DNA of 64,000 bases. Origin: Streptomyces sp. NRRL S-350. GTDB lineage: Bacteria > Actinomycetota > Actinomycetes > Streptomycetales > Streptomycetaceae. Location: positions 1 to 64,000 of the forward strand of contig NZ_JOHO01000014.1 of the NCBI RefSeq assembly GCF_000719705.1, given 5' to 3'. The first letter of the stretch is position 1. Every line of letters begins with the position of its first letter. Positions 42,351 to 50,741 of the stretch are shown one piece after another. A program made the position numbers and the translations under genes. The notes under the pieces were generated by a model. That model made no database searches and was not told where the DNA came from. It was given only the letters and a program-made list of their open reading frames with translations.

Positions 42351-42790
42351 CCCGGCGCCGGATCCTGATCGCTGCGATCGCCCTGCTGGCCGTCGCGGGC
42401 GCGGTGGGCGCGGTGGTGATCCACCGGATGACCACCGGCAAGCTCGACCACGGCACGGTGTTCACCGCGTCCTCCGGCGACCTGGCGGTCAAGCCGGGCG
42501 AGCTGTTCTCCGTCGAGGTCAGCGCCCACCGGGTCACGGGCCAGATCTGGACGGTGGCCGACCCGGCACCCGACCCGGCCGCCGTACAGACCGTGGGCGA
42601 CGAGTACGTCAAGAACTTCGGCCTCAAGGACCTCGTCGGCGCGACCGGCTCGGCCGGCTCCGGCGGCCGCTACTACTTCGTCTTCCGCGCCGGCCCCAAC
42701 CCGGGCCGCACCACCCTCACCCTGCACGACCCCCACCACGCCGGCGGCGGCGACCAGGACGAGCGGCACTACACCGTCGACGTCCGCTGA
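42347..42790 (+). CDS. Membrane-anchored chagasin-like (I42) cysteine protease inhibitor
   Basis: A 147-aa protein. GTG 42347 overlaps the previous stop by four bases. Residues 4-25 form a single N-terminal membrane anchor (RRRILIAAIALLAVAGAV), leaving a 120-residue outside domain. That domain follows the chagasin pattern: VKPGELFSVEV, loop VTGQIW (cf. NPTTGxxW), GSGGRYYFVFRA (cf. GxGGxxxFxF) and the final strands TTLTLHDPHH ... YTVDVR (cf. RPW loop). Chagasin-like proteins block papain-type proteases by inserting three loops into the active site. Being coupled to a papain-like protease gene, it is a strong candidate cognate inhibitor or immunity protein. The L6 loop is divergent. Confidence 0.65.
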   Translation: MTRRRILIAAIALLAVAGAVGAVVIHRMTTGKLDHGTVFTASSGDLAVKPGELFSVEVSAHRVTGQIWTVADPAPDPAAVQTVGDEYVKNFGLKDLVGATGSAGSGGRYYFVFRAGPNPGRTTLTLHDPHHAGGGDQDERHYTVDVR

Positions 42791-42858
42791 GGCGCACCGC
42801 AGGCGGCCTCGCCCGCCCGGGCACGTACCGGCGTGTCCGGGCGTCCCGGCACGTACCT

Positions 42859-42891
42859 GCATACCGGTAGTGCCGACGCGTAGCGGTATGC
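42859..42891. promoter_or_regulatory. Inverted repeat upstream of YhgE-like gene
   Basis: 8-bp arms GCATACCG and CGGTATGC are 17 bp apart, 69 bp after the inhibitor gene. It could be an operator or a weak hairpin; the rest of 42791-43049 shows nothing else. Confidence 0.45.
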
Positions 42892-43049
42892 CGGCGCGTG
42901 CGGCGGGTGAGGCGTAGTGGCCGTCCCCGCACGCCTGCACCGACCCCTTGGGCCACCCGGGTGACGCGGGTTTGGCCCTCCGGCCGCCACGGAACGACTA
43001 CCCGCCGTACCCGCAGCGGCACCAGTCGTGCCCGGACCCGAGGGGTGGC

Positions 43050-44351
43050 ATGGCGACCACAGGCTCCCAGGAGGCTCCCCGGCAAGCGAGGGCGCTGGCA
43101 CTCGCCCGGAACCCTAAGCTGTGGCTCTTCCCGGGAATCCTGTGCGGCGTGCTGGCCGTCGTCCTCTCACTGCTCTACATGGGCGGCATCGTGAACCCGA
43201 CCGGGCACCTGCACCGGCTGCCGATCGCCCTGGTCAACGCGGACCAGGGCGCGCCGCCACCCGGCCGACCGGAGAACTTCGGCACCCGGCTGACCAAGGC
43301 GATCGTGGCCGGCACACCCTCCGGCACCGTCGCGTGGCGGCAGGTGGACGAGGCCGGGATGCGCGACGAACTCGCCACCGGCAAGGTCTACGGCGCGCTG
43401 CTCGTCCCCAAGGACTTCACCGCCGCCACCACCGCGCTCGTCACCGGCGGCGCCACCGAACGGCCGACCGTCACCGTGCTCACCAACCCCGGCCTGGGCA
43501 GCCTCGGCTCGTCGCTGGCCTCCCAGATCGCCCAGAACGCCGCCCACCAGGCCTCCCTGGCAGCCGGCCGGGAACTGCTGGCCGCCCTGCCGGCCGCGCC
43601 CGCCCCGGGTCCCGACACCGGCGCCACCGCCCGGCTGCTGCTCGCCGACCCCATCGCCGTCACCACCCAGGTCGGCCACCCGATCGGCAGCCACAGCGGG
43701 CTCGGCCTCAGCGCCTTCTACTTCACCCTGCTGGCCGTCCTGACCGGCTTCATCGGCGGCAACATCATCCACAACGGCGTCGACGGCGCGCTCGGCTACA
43801 GCGACAGCGAGATCGGCCCCTGGCACACCCGCCGCCCCACCGTCCCGATCAGCCGGACCCAGACCCTGCTGCTCAAGATGATCATGACGGCCGGGATCAT
43901 GCTGGTCACCACCTCCCTCGTGCTGCTCTGCACGGTCGGCATCCTCGGCATGGACGCCCCGCACCAGGCGATGCTCTGGCTCTTCGCCTACTGCGCGAGC
44001 CTCGCCGTCGGCCTCGGAGTGCAGGCGATCAACGCCGCGTTCGGCGGGATCGGGCAGCTGGTGTCGATGTTCGTCTTCATCGCCCTGGCCCTGCCGTCCT
44101 CCGGCGCCACCGTCCCGCTGCAGGCCGTGCCCGGCTTCTACCGCTTCCTGAGCGTCTTCGAGCCGATGCGCCAGCTCAGCGACGGCATCCGGGCGATCCT
44201 GTTCTTCGACGCCCGGGCGGACGCCGGGCTGGCCCGCGGCTGGGTCATGATCGCCGTCGGTGTCGTGCTGGCCCTGGCGTTCGGCTTCGGGATGACCCGC
44301 TACTACGACCGCAAGGGCCTGCACCGCTGGACGCCCCAGCCCACCGACTGA
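43050..44351 (+). CDS. YhgE/Pip-like (DUF3533) ABC-2-type membrane protein
   Basis: A 433-aa integral membrane protein. ATG 43050 follows AGGGG. One helix near 20-45 is followed by an outside domain of about 170 residues (NPTGHLHRLPIALVNADQGAP), then five more helices (AFYFTLLAVLTGFIGGNII; FVFIALALPSSG). This layout matches the YhgE/Pip and DUF3533 families, which include EsaA-like type VII accessory proteins. Next to WXG100-type genes that is notable, although no EccC-like motor is in the window. It might also be a transporter of unknown substrate. Confidence 0.75.
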   Translation: MATTGSQEAPRQARALALARNPKLWLFPGILCGVLAVVLSLLYMGGIVNPTGHLHRLPIALVNADQGAPPPGRPENFGTRLTKAIVAGTPSGTVAWRQVDEAGMRDELATGKVYGALLVPKDFTAATTALVTGGATERPTVTVLTNPGLGSLGSSLASQIAQNAAHQASLAAGRELLAALPAAPAPGPDTGATARLLLADPIAVTTQVGHPIGSHSGLGLSAFYFTLLAVLTGFIGGNIIHNGVDGALGYSDSEIGPWHTRRPTVPISRTQTLLLKMIMTAGIMLVTTSLVLLCTVGILGMDAPHQAMLWLFAYCASLAVGLGVQAINAAFGGIGQLVSMFVFIALALPSSGATVPLQAVPGFYRFLSVFEPMRQLSDGIRAILFFDARADAGLARGWVMIAVGVVLALAFGFGMTRYYDRKGLHRWTPQPTD

Positions 44352-44453
44352 CACCGGCGACGGCCCCGCGGCCCCGCGGCCCCGCGCCGCGCGGCGCCCT
44401 TGCGCACCGCCTCGTACAGGGCGGGCCGGAAGAAGCGCCGGTCCCCTCGTCCG

Positions 44454-45395
44454 CTACTCGGCCGCATCCGCGTTCGCGGCGGTGTCCTCCGTCTTCTTCC
44501 CGTTCCCGTTCCCGTTCTGGTTCCCGATCGCGTTCTGGTTTCCGTTCCCGCTCCCGATCCCGTTCTCGTCGGGGAGTCGGATGCGGTCGGTGCGGGTGTA
44601 CACGTTCATCGAGTCGCCGCGCAGGAAGCCGACCAGGGTCAGGCCGCTCTCCTCGGCGAGGTCCACGGCCAGCGACGAGGGCGCGGAGACCGCCGCGAGC
44701 ACCGGGATCCCCGCCATCACGGCCTTCTGCACCAGCTCGAACGAGGCCCGGCCGCTGACCATCAGCACCGTGCCGCGAGCCGGCAGCAGGCGCTCCCGCA
44801 AGGCGTGGCCGACCACCTTGTCCACGGCGTTGTGCCGGCCGACGTCCTCGCGCAGGCAGAGGAGACGCCCTCCGGCGTCGAACAGGCCGGCCGCGTGCAG
44901 ACCGCCGGTGCTGTCGAAGACCTTCTGGGCGGCACGCAGCCGGTCCGGCAGGGCCGCGAGCAACTCGGGCGCGACGCGCAGCCCGTCCCCGGCGACGCTC
45001 CAGGGCGCGGTGGTGCGCACCGCGTCCAGGCTGGCCTTGCCGCACAGACCGCAGGAGGAGGTGGTGTAGAAGTTGCGCTCCAGCGAGGCGTCGGGGGCGG
45101 GCACGCCGGGGGCGAGCACGACGTCGACGATGTTGTAGGTGTTGCCGCCGTCGGCCGTGGCACCCGCGCAGTAGCGGATCCCCGCCACCTGGTCGGCGGC
45201 GTGCACCGCGCCCTCACTGACGAGGAAGCCGGCCGCCAGGTCGAAGTCACTGCCGGGAGTGCGCATGGTCACGGTCAGCGGGCGCCCGCCCACCCGAATC
45301 TCCATCGGCTCCTCGGCGGCCAGGGTGTCGGGGCGGTACGAGGGCGTGCCCTGGCGCAGACGCAGCACCCTGCGCGGTACGGTCACTCGGCCCAT
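44454..45395 (-). CDS. fdhD: Sulfurtransferase FdhD for formate dehydrogenase maturation
   Basis: Transfers sulfur to the molybdenum cofactor of formate dehydrogenase. A 313-aa protein from ATG 45395. The CxxC motif is SSCGLCG (Cys115, Cys118). Other family blocks: [27 protein letters not shown], and [30 protein letters not shown]. The last 40 residues are an unusual Gly/Asn-rich tail ([19 protein letters not shown]) encoded by CCCGTT hexamer repeats at about 44499-44572, likely a recent expansion. No formate dehydrogenase genes are nearby. Confidence 0.93.
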   Translation of the reverse strand: MGRVTVPRRVLRLRQGTPSYRPDTLAAEEPMEIRVGGRPLTVTMRTPGSDFDLAAGFLVSEGAVHAADQVAGIRYCAGATADGGNTYNIVDVVLAPGVPAPDASLERNFYTTSSCGLCGKASLDAVRTTAPWSVAGDGLRVAPELLAALPDRLRAAQKVFDSTGGLHAAGLFDAGGRLLCLREDVGRHNAVDKVVGHALRERLLPARGTVLMVSGRASFELVQKAVMAGIPVLAAVSAPSSLAVDLAEESGLTLVGFLRGDSMNVYTRTDRIRLPDENGIGSGNGNQNAIGNQNGNGNGKKTEDTAANADAAE

Positions 45396-45972
45396 GGTCG
45401 TCGGCTCCTAGCGGATGGTCGGTACGGACAGCAGTGCGACCGCCTCTGTCATGGCGAACTCTGTCGTCGCGGTCTCTGTCACGGCGGACTCTACGGATGA
45501 ATCCTCGCGCGTTTCGCGGCCGCGGTCGTCCGAGCGGTGCCGGCGGGCCCGGGGCCCGGGGCTCCAGGCCTCGGGCCCGGGCGGACAGGGCGGGCGGGTC
45601 GGTCGGGCTCCGGCGGCCGGCACCGCCCGCCGAGAAGCCGTCCCCGGTGGTGCACACGGCTGGCTCGTCCGTCGCCAGGCCGCGACTGCGCCGACGGTCA
45701 GGCGGACAACAACGGGGGCCTGACGGGGCGTGACGCCGTCGGCGAAGTTCGTTGCGTCGTTTGTCGTTCTCACCGAATCCGCCGGGGCGGCATCACCAGC
45801 CGCAGCGGATTCCGGAAGCCTACGCGTTCCGGAGACGGGTGCAGCGCGGAAAACCGGCCCGGTCCGGGTGACGCCCGCAGCAGGGGCAGCCGAAGGCTCT
45901 CGGCCCGGCTCGGCCGACGCCCAGCAGCGTCCGGCGCGACGTGGCGCGCTGCAGTGCACCGATGTGCGAGAA
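45396..45972. other. 577-bp spacer, no gene recognised
   Basis: Open frames on both strands have skewed Arg/Ala/Pro composition and no RBS. No repeat or hairpin of note was seen. Confidence 0.5.
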
Positions 45973-46440
45973 CTAACCCCGGTCGCCGACCGCCAGGACG
46001 ACCGCACTAGCCGCGCCGCCCGGCGTCTCGTAGCTCACCGTCTCCCCGGCGTGCCGCCCGAGCAGCGCCTTCCCCAGAGGGCTGTCCGCCGTCACCAGCG
46101 TCAACTCCCGTTCCTCGGCGAGCTCCGCGATCTCGACGGTCTCCTCCGCGCCGTCCGCGAACCGCACCGTGACGGTCGACCCCACTCCCACCGCCTCCGT
46201 GGACGGCGGCCCGGCCACCGACGCCTCCCGCAGCCGCTCCTCCAACTCGGCGATCCGCCGGTCCAGCCGCGTCACCTCCGACGCCCGCTGCAACTCGTCC
46301 GCCGCATCCGCCCGGTCCCCCACCGGCTCCACCCCCCGCAGCGTCGCCGCGACGTCCCCCCGCTCCGCCCGCAGCTGCGCCAACTCCTCCTGCACCGCTC
46401 GCAGGCCCTCAGCACTGATGGGTTCGGGACCACCGGTCAT
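45973..46440 (-). CDS. GreA/GreB-type transcription elongation factor
   Basis: A 155-aa protein, slightly short but with the two-part Gre layout. ATG 46440 follows GGGAGCAGGA. Residues 1-75 form the coiled coil (LRAVQEELAQLRAERGDVAATL ... LDRRIAELEERLREA); residues 80-155 the FKBP-like domain (VGVGSTVTVRFADGAEETVEIAEL, SPLGKALLGRHAGETVSY, typical Gre signature). It should rescue backtracked RNA polymerase. The coil tip is ERGDVAATLRGVEPVGDRADAADE. It could be a secondary paralogue, since a main greA is usual elsewhere. Confidence 0.88.
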   Translation of the reverse strand: MTGGPEPISAEGLRAVQEELAQLRAERGDVAATLRGVEPVGDRADAADELQRASEVTRLDRRIAELEERLREASVAGPPSTEAVGVGSTVTVRFADGAEETVEIAELAEERELTLVTADSPLGKALLGRHAGETVSYETPGGAASAVVLAVGDRG

Positions 46441-46715
46441 TCCTGCTCCCGGGTCTCTCGCGCAACGCTCAAACACCGGCCGCCTCCCATTACCCCACCC
46501 CGCCCCACCCCGGGCAACTCCACCCGGGCACAGGCCCCGACGGGGTGGCGGTGATCACCCCCGGGTAGGTGGCGGACGGTGGGGTGGGGGTGAAAGTGCA
46601 GGTCGAGGGGGTGGGGGCGGGGAGGGGTGTCGCGGTGCAGGGTGGGACCGGCCGTTGGGGCGCGGGCGGGCGAAGCTACCATGTGGGCAACACCCTCAGC
46701 TCGAAAGATGGACTT

Positions 46716-48158
46716 GTGACTGTCAACGACGACGTGTTCACGGACTGGAAGAACCGCGAGGAGATCGCGGAGTCGATGATCCCGATCATCGGGCGACTGC
46801 ACCGGGAGCGGGACGTCACCGTTCTGCTCCACAGCCGGTCCCTGGTGAACAAGTCGGTGGTCAGCATCCTCAAGACGCACCGCTTCGCCCGGCAGATAGC
46901 GGGCGAGGAGCTCTCGGTCACCGAGACGATGCCGTTCCTGAGCGCGCTGACCGCCCTGGACCTCGGCCCCTCGCAGATCGACATCGGCATGCTCGCCGCG
47001 ACGTACAAGGCGGACGACCACGGCCTGTCGGTCGAGGAGTTCACCGCCCGGGCCGTCGCCGGTGCCACCGGTGAGAACAAGCTGGAGCGCCGGTCCGCCC
47101 AGGACGTCGTGCTGTACGGGTTCGGCCGCATCGGCCGGCTGGTCGCGCGGCTGCTGATCGAGAAGGCCTCGGGCAACGGCCTGCGGCTGAAGGCCATCGT
47201 CGTGCGCAACGGCGGTGGCGACGACCTGGTCAAGCGGGCCTCGCTGCTGCGCCGTGACTCCATCCACGGGCAGTTCCAGGGCACGATCACCGTTGACGAG
47301 GCGAACAACAAGATCATCGCCAACGGCAACGAGATCACGGTGATCTACTCCGACGACCCGACCAAGGTCGACTACACGGAGTACGGGATCAAGGACGCGA
47401 TCCTGATCGACAACACCGGCAGGTGGCGTGACCGCGAGGGCCTGTCGAAGCACCTGCAGCCCGGCATCGCCAAGGTCGTGCTGACCGCCCCGGGCAAGGG
47501 CGACGTCCCGAACATCGTGCACGGCGTCAACCACGACATGATCAAGCCGGACGAGCGGATCCTGTCCTGCGCCTCCTGCACCACCAACGCCATCGTCCCG
47601 CCGCTGAAGGCGATGGAGGACGAGTACGGCGTGGTCCGCGGCCACGTGGAGACCGTCCACTCGTTCACCAACGACCAGAACCTGCTGGACAACTACCACA
47701 AGGCCGACCGCCGCGGCCGCTCCGCGCCGCTGAACATGGTGATCACCGAGACCGGTGCCGCCTCGGCCGTCGCCAAGGCCCTGCCGGACCTCAAGGCGAA
47801 GATCACCGGCAGCTCGATCCGCGTGCCGGTGCCGGACGTCTCCATCGCGATCCTCAACCTCCAGCTGAAGCGGGAGACCAACCGCGAGGACGTCCTGGAG
47901 TACCTGCGGAACGTCTCGCTGACCTCGCCGCTGAAGCGCCAGATCGACTTCATCGACTCGCCCGACGCGGTCTCCAGCGACTTCATCGGCTCGCGCCACT
48001 CCTCGATCGTCGACGCCGGCGCGACCAAGGTCGAGGGCGACAACGCGATCCTCTACCTGTGGTACGACAACGAGTTCGGCTACTCGTGCCAGGTCGCCCG
48101 GGTCGTGCAGTACATCTCGGGCGTCGAGTACCCGACCTACCCGGCTCCGGCGGTCTGA
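46716..48158 (+). CDS. gap: Glyceraldehyde-3-phosphate dehydrogenase, long actinobacterial form
   Basis: A 480-aa GAPDH oxidising glyceraldehyde 3-phosphate with phosphate and NAD(P). GTG 46716 (VTVNDDVFTDWKNREEIAESM) fits the long actinobacterial isoform, which has a 125-residue N-terminal extension ahead of the Rossmann motif LYGFGRIGRLVARLL. The catalytic Cys288 lies in SCASCTTNAI; later blocks include TEYGIKDAILIDNTG, SIRVPVPDVS and WYDNEFGYS. Start choice: an in-frame extension to 46569 is low-complexity and covers the promoter (TACCAT -10 at 46677-46682). The GAPDH stop is followed directly by a 9-bp repeat array. Confidence 0.93.
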   Translation: MTVNDDVFTDWKNREEIAESMIPIIGRLHRERDVTVLLHSRSLVNKSVVSILKTHRFARQIAGEELSVTETMPFLSALTALDLGPSQIDIGMLAATYKADDHGLSVEEFTARAVAGATGENKLERRSAQDVVLYGFGRIGRLVARLLIEKASGNGLRLKAIVVRNGGGDDLVKRASLLRRDSIHGQFQGTITVDEANNKIIANGNEITVIYSDDPTKVDYTEYGIKDAILIDNTGRWRDREGLSKHLQPGIAKVVLTAPGKGDVPNIVHGVNHDMIKPDERILSCASCTTNAIVPPLKAMEDEYGVVRGHVETVHSFTNDQNLLDNYHKADRRGRSAPLNMVITETGAASAVAKALPDLKAKITGSSIRVPVPDVSIAILNLQLKRETNREDVLEYLRNVSLTSPLKRQIDFIDSPDAVSSDFIGSRHSSIVDAGATKVEGDNAILYLWYDNEFGYSCQVARVVQYISGVEYPTYPAPAV

Positions 48159-48169
48159 TCGGGCTGAGT

Positions 48170-48286
48170 GGATCGCGCGGACTGCGTGGACCGGGCGGAC
48201 TGCGCAGACCGGGCGGATCGCACGGACGGCGTGGCCTGCGCGAATGACGCAGCCGGCGTGGATCGCGTCGACCGCGTGGATCGTCG
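48170..48286. repeat. Thirteen 9-bp tandem repeats after GAPDH gene
   Basis: Degenerate units of the form GGAYYGCGY (GGATCGCGC, GGACTGCGT, GGACCGGGC, and so on) run head to tail directly behind the GAPDH stop. Nothing coding is evident, and no terminator is visible here. Confidence 0.75.
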
Positions 48287-48423
48287 GCGGGGCGGTGACC
48301 TGTTGGTCGCCGCCCCGTCGGCGTTCCGGGCGCCCGACGGGCAGTACAGCGGCGGGCAGCGGGGCGCGCGGGCGGGCGTCGAGCTACGGGCTTCGGTGGC
48401 GGGAGGGGCGGCGTGGCCCGTGC

Positions 48424-48720
48424 CCAGCCGAACAGGGCCTCGGATGACTTGAGTCGGTGCAGATTCCGGACGATCCCGACCATCTCCTCCTGGGCGGCAT
48501 CGGGTGCGTCCTGCAGCGCGATCGGCGCGCAGACGCGGCCGACGTACGGCATCAGCAGGCCCACCACCTCATCTAGGGCGAGGGCGACGCCCCGCTGGGC
48601 CGCTCGGCCCGGGGCGATGTCCGGGCGCCGGGGGTCCGTGGCTGTCACGGCGGCCGCCACAGCTGTTGGGTCCGTTGCGACTGTCCTGCCCGTTGGGCCT
48701 GCCGTGCCTGGCGTAGACAC
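48424..48720 (-). pseudogene. Truncated ECF-like sigma factor gene
   Basis: The frame from GTG 48720 encodes about 60 residues of leader, then LDEVVGLLMPYVGRVCAPIALQDAPDAAQEEMVGIVRNLHRLKSSEALFGWARA, which reads like sigma-70 region 2.1-2.3 of streptomycete ECF factors. Past the ALFGWARA point the frame turns into Arg/Pro-rich noise that runs into the 9-bp repeats and the GAPDH end, so regions 2.4 and 4 are lost. I call it a 3'-truncated pseudogene. Confidence 0.6.
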
Positions 48721-48881
48721 CAGGTGCGGCGGTGATGCGCGTTGGCGGGCGTTGGCGGGCGTGGGTGTGCTGCGAGATCGGGGTGAGGTCCGGGGCGTGA
48801 TTCGGGTACGGGGCCCGGCGGCGGGTGGGGGCGGAGCTGCGGCTATGTTGAGGGGTCACTGACAGCCGGAGGGAGCGGGCG

Positions 48882-49706
48882 ATGGGGATGGGTGGTCGGC
48901 GAATAGTCGCCGGGGTGGCGACCGGGGTACTGGTGGCGGTGCTGGCCGGGTGCTCCTCCGGGGGTTCGAAGGACGCCAAGGAGGCAGCCACGGGAACCCC
49001 AGGTGCGGCGGTCGCGACTACTGCGGCGGCCGCCGGTACGGCAGCGGCGTCCGCGCCAGCCGCCGACGCGTCCTCGTCGGCGCCGGCCGGGGTCGGTGTC
49101 GCGTCCGGTGCTGCTTCCGGGGCTGCGTCCGGTGCGCCCCCGGCACCCGCGGGCGCGCCGACACCGACCGCCGCGGAGACGCCCGGGGCGGACCTGGAGG
49201 GGGCGCTGCTGGACGACAAGGTGGTCGGCCAGGTGCTGCCGGACGCCAAGACGATGGCCGGATGGGAGGAAGAGAAGCGCAAGGTCGACACCGCCGACCA
49301 CGCCGTGACCTGCACCGCGGCCACTCCCTGTACCGGCAAGCCGCTCAGCGGGTCGGTCCGCTTCGCCTCGGGCGACGTGGTCACCCGCTTCATCGTGGAG
49401 ACGCTGCCCAGCCGGGATGCGGCCAAGACTCGGCTGAAGGAGACGTACGCCTCCTACGCCGCCGGGCCGTTCAAGAAGATCGACACTCCGGCGCTGGGAA
49501 GTGAGAGCCAGGCGTTCCAGGGCCCGCTGGCCCAGGGCGAGGGAGTCGGCATCGTGGTGCGCTCCGGCACGGTGGTGGCGAGCGTGACCACGGAGGGTGG
49601 CCCGGTGGACGTGGCCGCGACGCGGCGGTTCGCGGTGATGCTGGTGAAGCGGATCGAGCAGGCGCAGGCGGGCAAGGTGCCGGACGCCGGGCTGGGCCTG
49701 GCCTGA
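48882..49706 (+). CDS. Lipoprotein of unknown function
   Basis: A 274-aa lipoprotein. ATG 48882 follows GGAGGGAG, and TATGTT at 48843-48848 is a likely -10 box. The lipobox is VLAGCSS (Cys24). Residues 25-105 are Ala/Ser/Pro-rich linker. The folded part starts ADLEGALLDDKVVGQVLPDAKTMAGWEEEKRKVD, has two Cys (HAVTCTAATPCTG) that could form a disulfide, and ends in KRIEQAQAG. It is exposed on the outer membrane face. I do not recognise the domain. Confidence 0.8.
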   Translation: MGMGGRRIVAGVATGVLVAVLAGCSSGGSKDAKEAATGTPGAAVATTAAAAGTAAASAPAADASSSAPAGVGVASGAASGAASGAPPAPAGAPTPTAAETPGADLEGALLDDKVVGQVLPDAKTMAGWEEEKRKVDTADHAVTCTAATPCTGKPLSGSVRFASGDVVTRFIVETLPSRDAAKTRLKETYASYAAGPFKKIDTPALGSESQAFQGPLAQGEGVGIVVRSGTVVASVTTEGGPVDVAATRRFAVMLVKRIEQAQAGKVPDAGLGLA

Positions 49707-50229
49707 CCGGGCCTTGTCCCGACCGTGGTGGGGATGGGTGGTCGGTGCCGGACGACTGTCGGCCGGCCCGGCAGCAGTGGGTCAGCTGGTGCAGCCCGTA
49801 TGTCGGGCAGCTGTCCACCACAGAGTCGCCAGTGCCCCACGGGCGTCGGGAGGCCCGGGTGGAAGCCGACGCCGCGCATTGACGCGGCCTTGGCCGATCG
49901 CCTGGTGGGTCGCTGGGAGGACCAGGAGGCCTCCGCCACGGTTGCCTGCGAGCTTTCTCGGGCAGGCCGCTGCGACGTCCCCGAGGTGCCCCTCGCAGGG
50001 CCCGCGAAGCCCGGGCGAGGCGCAGGACGTGGGTCAATCGGACGCGATCACAGGGGTGTTGACCGGTCTCGCGATGCGCACGCGGGGCGCCGGGGGGTTG
50101 GATGCTGCCGCGGCCCTGCCTACTGAGGCGTACACGGTCGGGGACGTCGCTGCGCAGACCGGGCAGGTGCACAACTCCTGGGCCTTGAAGGCAAGTCGCA
50201 CCGACTGATCATTATCCGGGGACTGTGAG
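49707..50229. other. Gene-poor stretch
   Basis: No open frame on either strand has plausible composition, RBS and motif. Some short stretches look like degraded coding DNA, but none could be assigned. Confidence 0.45.
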
Positions 50230-50500
50230 GGCGCCCGTCCCGTAACCGACCCAAGCGGCCCTTCGTCGGCGGGGCTTTGGCGACTTCGAGTACCGCCGAC
50301 TGCTGCGGAAGCGCGGGATCACGCTCCTCGGTGCCCGACGCGGTGTCGCCCACCGGCTTCGGACTCGGACGGAACCCACTGGTCCTCGAGCGGACCTTCG
50401 CCCGACTTCACCGGTTCAGACGACTCCGCATCCGCTCCGAACGCCGAGCCGGGTTCCACCGGGGCCTGCTTGCACTCGCTGCAACAGCATCCGCAGGCGG
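50230..50500 (+). pseudogene. IS5-type transposase remnant, two frameshifts
   Basis: Three frames in turn read like the C-terminus of an IS5-family transposase: RPKRPFVGG, then GFGDFEYRRLLRKRGITLL and GARRGVAHRL, then GFGLGRNPLVLERTFARLHRF and RRLRIRSERRAGFHRGLLAL. Intact relatives read RRGVAHGSGLG-x-x-RWVVERTFAWLHxFxRLRIR. About 90 codons remain; the N-terminal part and ends are not visible. Confidence 0.7.
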
Positions 50501-50741
50501 CAGCTTCGAAAGGCGGCATGGACGGGTCGGCCGACCCGCCGATTGAACGCGTTCAAGAAGTCTGGCAGGCTGGCTCCGAGTTTGCACTGGAAGGGCACCG
50601 TGTCCTGCGTCCTGCGTCCTGCAGGCTGCCAGCGCATGCGGCCGAGACAGTCACGCCGATGGACGGGGCACGGAGTCGATGCACGAATTCCCAGCCGAAG
50701 CCGACAAGGCCGGGCAGCCTGCACTGCGAGTGGGTGGCAAG

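Noticed and set aside
45408..46007. 199-aa minus-strand frame upstream of fdhD
   Set aside because: No RBS, skewed Ala/Arg/Thr content and no recognisable motif; overlaps the gre-type gene.
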